The notes under the pieces are model-generated. The model was not told the origin of the DNA, made no database searches, and saw only the letters and a list, made by a program, of their open reading frames with translations. Both the position numbers and the translations under genes were made by a program. Below, in pieces: positions 62,951-64,000 of a stretch of 64,000 nt of DNA. The stretch is from Chelatococcus reniformis (lineage in GTDB: Bacteria > Pseudomonadota > Alphaproteobacteria > Rhizobiales > Beijerinckiaceae). Location: positions 372,001 through 436,000 of the forward strand of contig NZ_BMGG01000001.1 in NCBI RefSeq assembly GCF_014640075.1, given 5' to 3'. How positions within the stretch are numbered: the stretch's first letter is position 1; each line of letters opens with the position of its first letter.

Positions 62951-63550
62951 TCAACCCACGCCGGCCCGCAGCGGCAGTTCGCCGTCGCCTGCGATCTCGG
63001 CGCAGACATGCTCGAGAGTGGTGCGCCGCTGCATGGCGGCGCGCCGCACCAGCGCGAAGGCATCAGGCTCGGTCAGGCCATAGCGGGTCATCACGCGGAC
63101 GATCGCCGACGACACCGTGCGGCGCGAACGCACCCGCCCCTCCAGCTTCTCGATGCGCGCGTCGGTCTCGCGCCGCCGCTGGCCCTGGTGCAGCGCCACC
63201 ACCACGGCCGTGTAGAGGCCGGCCGAGCGCAGCGGCTTGATCAGCACGGCCGCCGGCTCCCGGTCGAGCATCCACTTGAGCCGGCTTGGCGTCTCCGTGC
63301 CGACCACCGCGACGATCGGCGCGCACTCGCCGAGGGACCAGCCCCCCCCGACCTCCGGCGCCGCGTCCACGTCGAGGAAGACGAGATCGATCCCGGCCCC
63401 GTCCGCCTCGGCCTCGCCGGGCCGGCGGACGGTGACGCCCATGCCGAGCCGGTCGAGTTGCCGGCGCACCACGGCGATGTCGGGCTCGTCCCGCAGCAGC
63501 ACCAGCGCGTGGCGGCCGCGGACGGTGGGAACGGTAGTGCCCCGGTTCAT
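62951..63550 (-). CDS. AmiR-like ANTAR-domain antitermination regulator
   Basis: A 199-residue protein. A receiver-like N-terminal domain (about residues 10-125; LVFLDVDAA, PAAVLIKPL) lacks a convincing full phosphorylation site. A coiled-coil stretch (about 130-145) leads to the C-terminal ANTAR domain (RRTVSSAIVRVMTRYGLTEP, DAFALVRRAAMQRRTTLEHV), which binds RNA to prevent termination. As in AmiR, it is probably controlled by the AmiC-like sensor encoded directly upstream, which it overlaps by 4 bases. The target leader RNA is outside this window. Confidence 0.86.
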   Translation of the reverse strand: MNRGTTVPTVRGRHALVLLRDEPDIAVVRRQLDRLGMGVTVRRPGEAEADGAGIDLVFLDVDAAPEVGGGWSLGECAPIVAVVGTETPSRLKWMLDREPAAVLIKPLRSAGLYTAVVVALHQGQRRRETDARIEKLEGRVRSRRTVSSAIVRVMTRYGLTEPDAFALVRRAAMQRRTTLEHVCAEIAGDGELPLRAGVG

Positions 63551-64000
63551 TTCACGACCCGCAGGTAGCTCGGTCGCCGCATCGTCGCTGTCCTCTGGCT
63601 CGAGGCCGGCACACGGTCGAGGGCCGACAGATCGAGATCGGAGAGGTAGGGATCGGCGCGCTCCGGCTGGGCGGCCTCCCAGAAGATCTCGAACCGAAAA
63701 CCTTGCACGGAGCGTGCCAGACGCGGGGTAGCGACGCAATGATTGTTGCCGGGGTCGACCCACACGGCGCCTTGCGGCGCCTCGTAGCGCAGGTTGCCGG
63801 CGGCGCTGCGCACCGAGGCCACGTCGGCGGCGCCGCCGCGGCGGATGGCGCGGGCCAGCAGCATGACGGCGACGTAGCTGTACTGGCCATCGACCGAGGG
63901 GCTGCTGTCGGCGCCGTAGCGCGCTTTCCAGCGGGCGACGAAGGCATGGTTCTCCGGCCGGTCGATGCTGGCGAAATAGCCGGACGAGGTGATGCAGCCG
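63547..64000 (-). CDS. AmiC-like amide-binding sensor, partial (C-terminal 150 residues)
   Basis: The frame is open to the window edge, so only the C-terminal part is present. SVDGQYSYVAVMLLARAIRRGG and YEAPQGAVWVDPGNNHCV, then TPRLARSVQGFRFEIFWEA, match the C-terminal lobe of AmiC/FmdD-type amide-binding proteins. In the AmiC/AmiR pair the sensor stays in the cytoplasm and releases the antiterminator when amide binds. Whether it has a signal peptide cannot be seen. It overlaps the ANTAR gene by 4 bases. Confidence 0.8.
   Translation of the reverse strand, partial: GCITSSGYFASIDRPENHAFVARWKARYGADSSPSVDGQYSYVAVMLLARAIRRGGAADVASVRSAAGNLRYEAPQGAVWVDPGNNHCVATPRLARSVQGFRFEIFWEAAQPERADPYLSDLDLSALDRVPASSQRTATMRRPSYLRVVK

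Overview
The window reads as a chromosomal segment of a high-GC alphaproteobacterium, most likely of the Hyphomicrobiales (rhizobia, Bradyrhizobium and Xanthobacteraceae neighbourhood). Signs of this are the HWE/HisKA_2-type kinase, the many branched-chain-amino-acid-type (Liv) ABC transporters, a short protein with a SyrB-like start, AmpG and OpgG/OpgD homologues, and several intergenic hairpin repeats of the 'TAGAGC...GCTCTA' kind that are common in that order. No rRNA, tRNA, CRISPR array, insertion sequence, integrase or phage gene was recognised. All assignments come from reading the sequence; no database was searched.

Layout. 1-2.5 kb: a small membrane protein, an ORF with an internal stop codon, and a metallo-beta-lactamase-fold hydrolase. 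2.5-14.1 kb: a nitrogen-scavenging locus. A response regulator and a very large sensor kinase, whose N-terminus is an NCS1 nucleobase/allantoin-type permease, are divergent from urtABCDE, formamidase fmdA and fmdB; an 18-bp perfect palindrome lies between them. 14-30.6 kb: mostly housekeeping and scattered genes (MFS exporter, phosphodiester glycosidase, DNA polymerase I, a Na/Pi cotransporter with an orphan PstS, a HisKA_2 kinase, a decayed stretch holding a frameshifted nuclease gene and a response-regulator remnant, an MDR reductase, a periplasmic glucan protein, AmpG).

30.7-47.4 kb: the most unusual part. Two syntenic modules follow each other on the + strand, each with acyl-CoA synthetase, Liv substrate-binding protein, LivH, LivM, LivG, LivF and a stand-alone beta-ketoacyl synthase. 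A single MaoC dehydratase lies between them and a divergent TetR regulator lies upstream. The two ketosynthases are near-identical around the active site, while the binding proteins have diverged. Together the genes suggest uptake of two related carboxylic acids, CoA activation, and a condensation or cleavage step; the substrate is unknown.

47.5-54.1 kb: a VOC pseudogene, a winged-helix/NB-ARC/TPR regulator, a TAT-exported VOC protein, a small secreted ABM-domain protein, and a TetR regulator divergent from a dihydrofolate-reductase-like gene around a 26-bp operator-like palindrome. 54.3-61.2 kb: a complete Nit1C-type nitrilase cluster on the - strand (MSMEG_0572-type protein, nitrilase, radical SAM, N-acetyltransferase, AIR-synthase-like protein, glycosyltransferase, MSMEG_0570-type protein, flavoprotein), preceded by an exact sigma-54 promoter consensus. 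A MocR-type regulator is divergent from it. The window ends in an AmiR-like antiterminator and a partial AmiC-like amide sensor, so the right edge probably enters another amide-utilisation locus.

The unifying theme is scavenging of unusual nitrogen and carbon sources: urea and formamide at the left, carboxylic acids in the middle, nitriles (possibly cyanide) and amides at the right.
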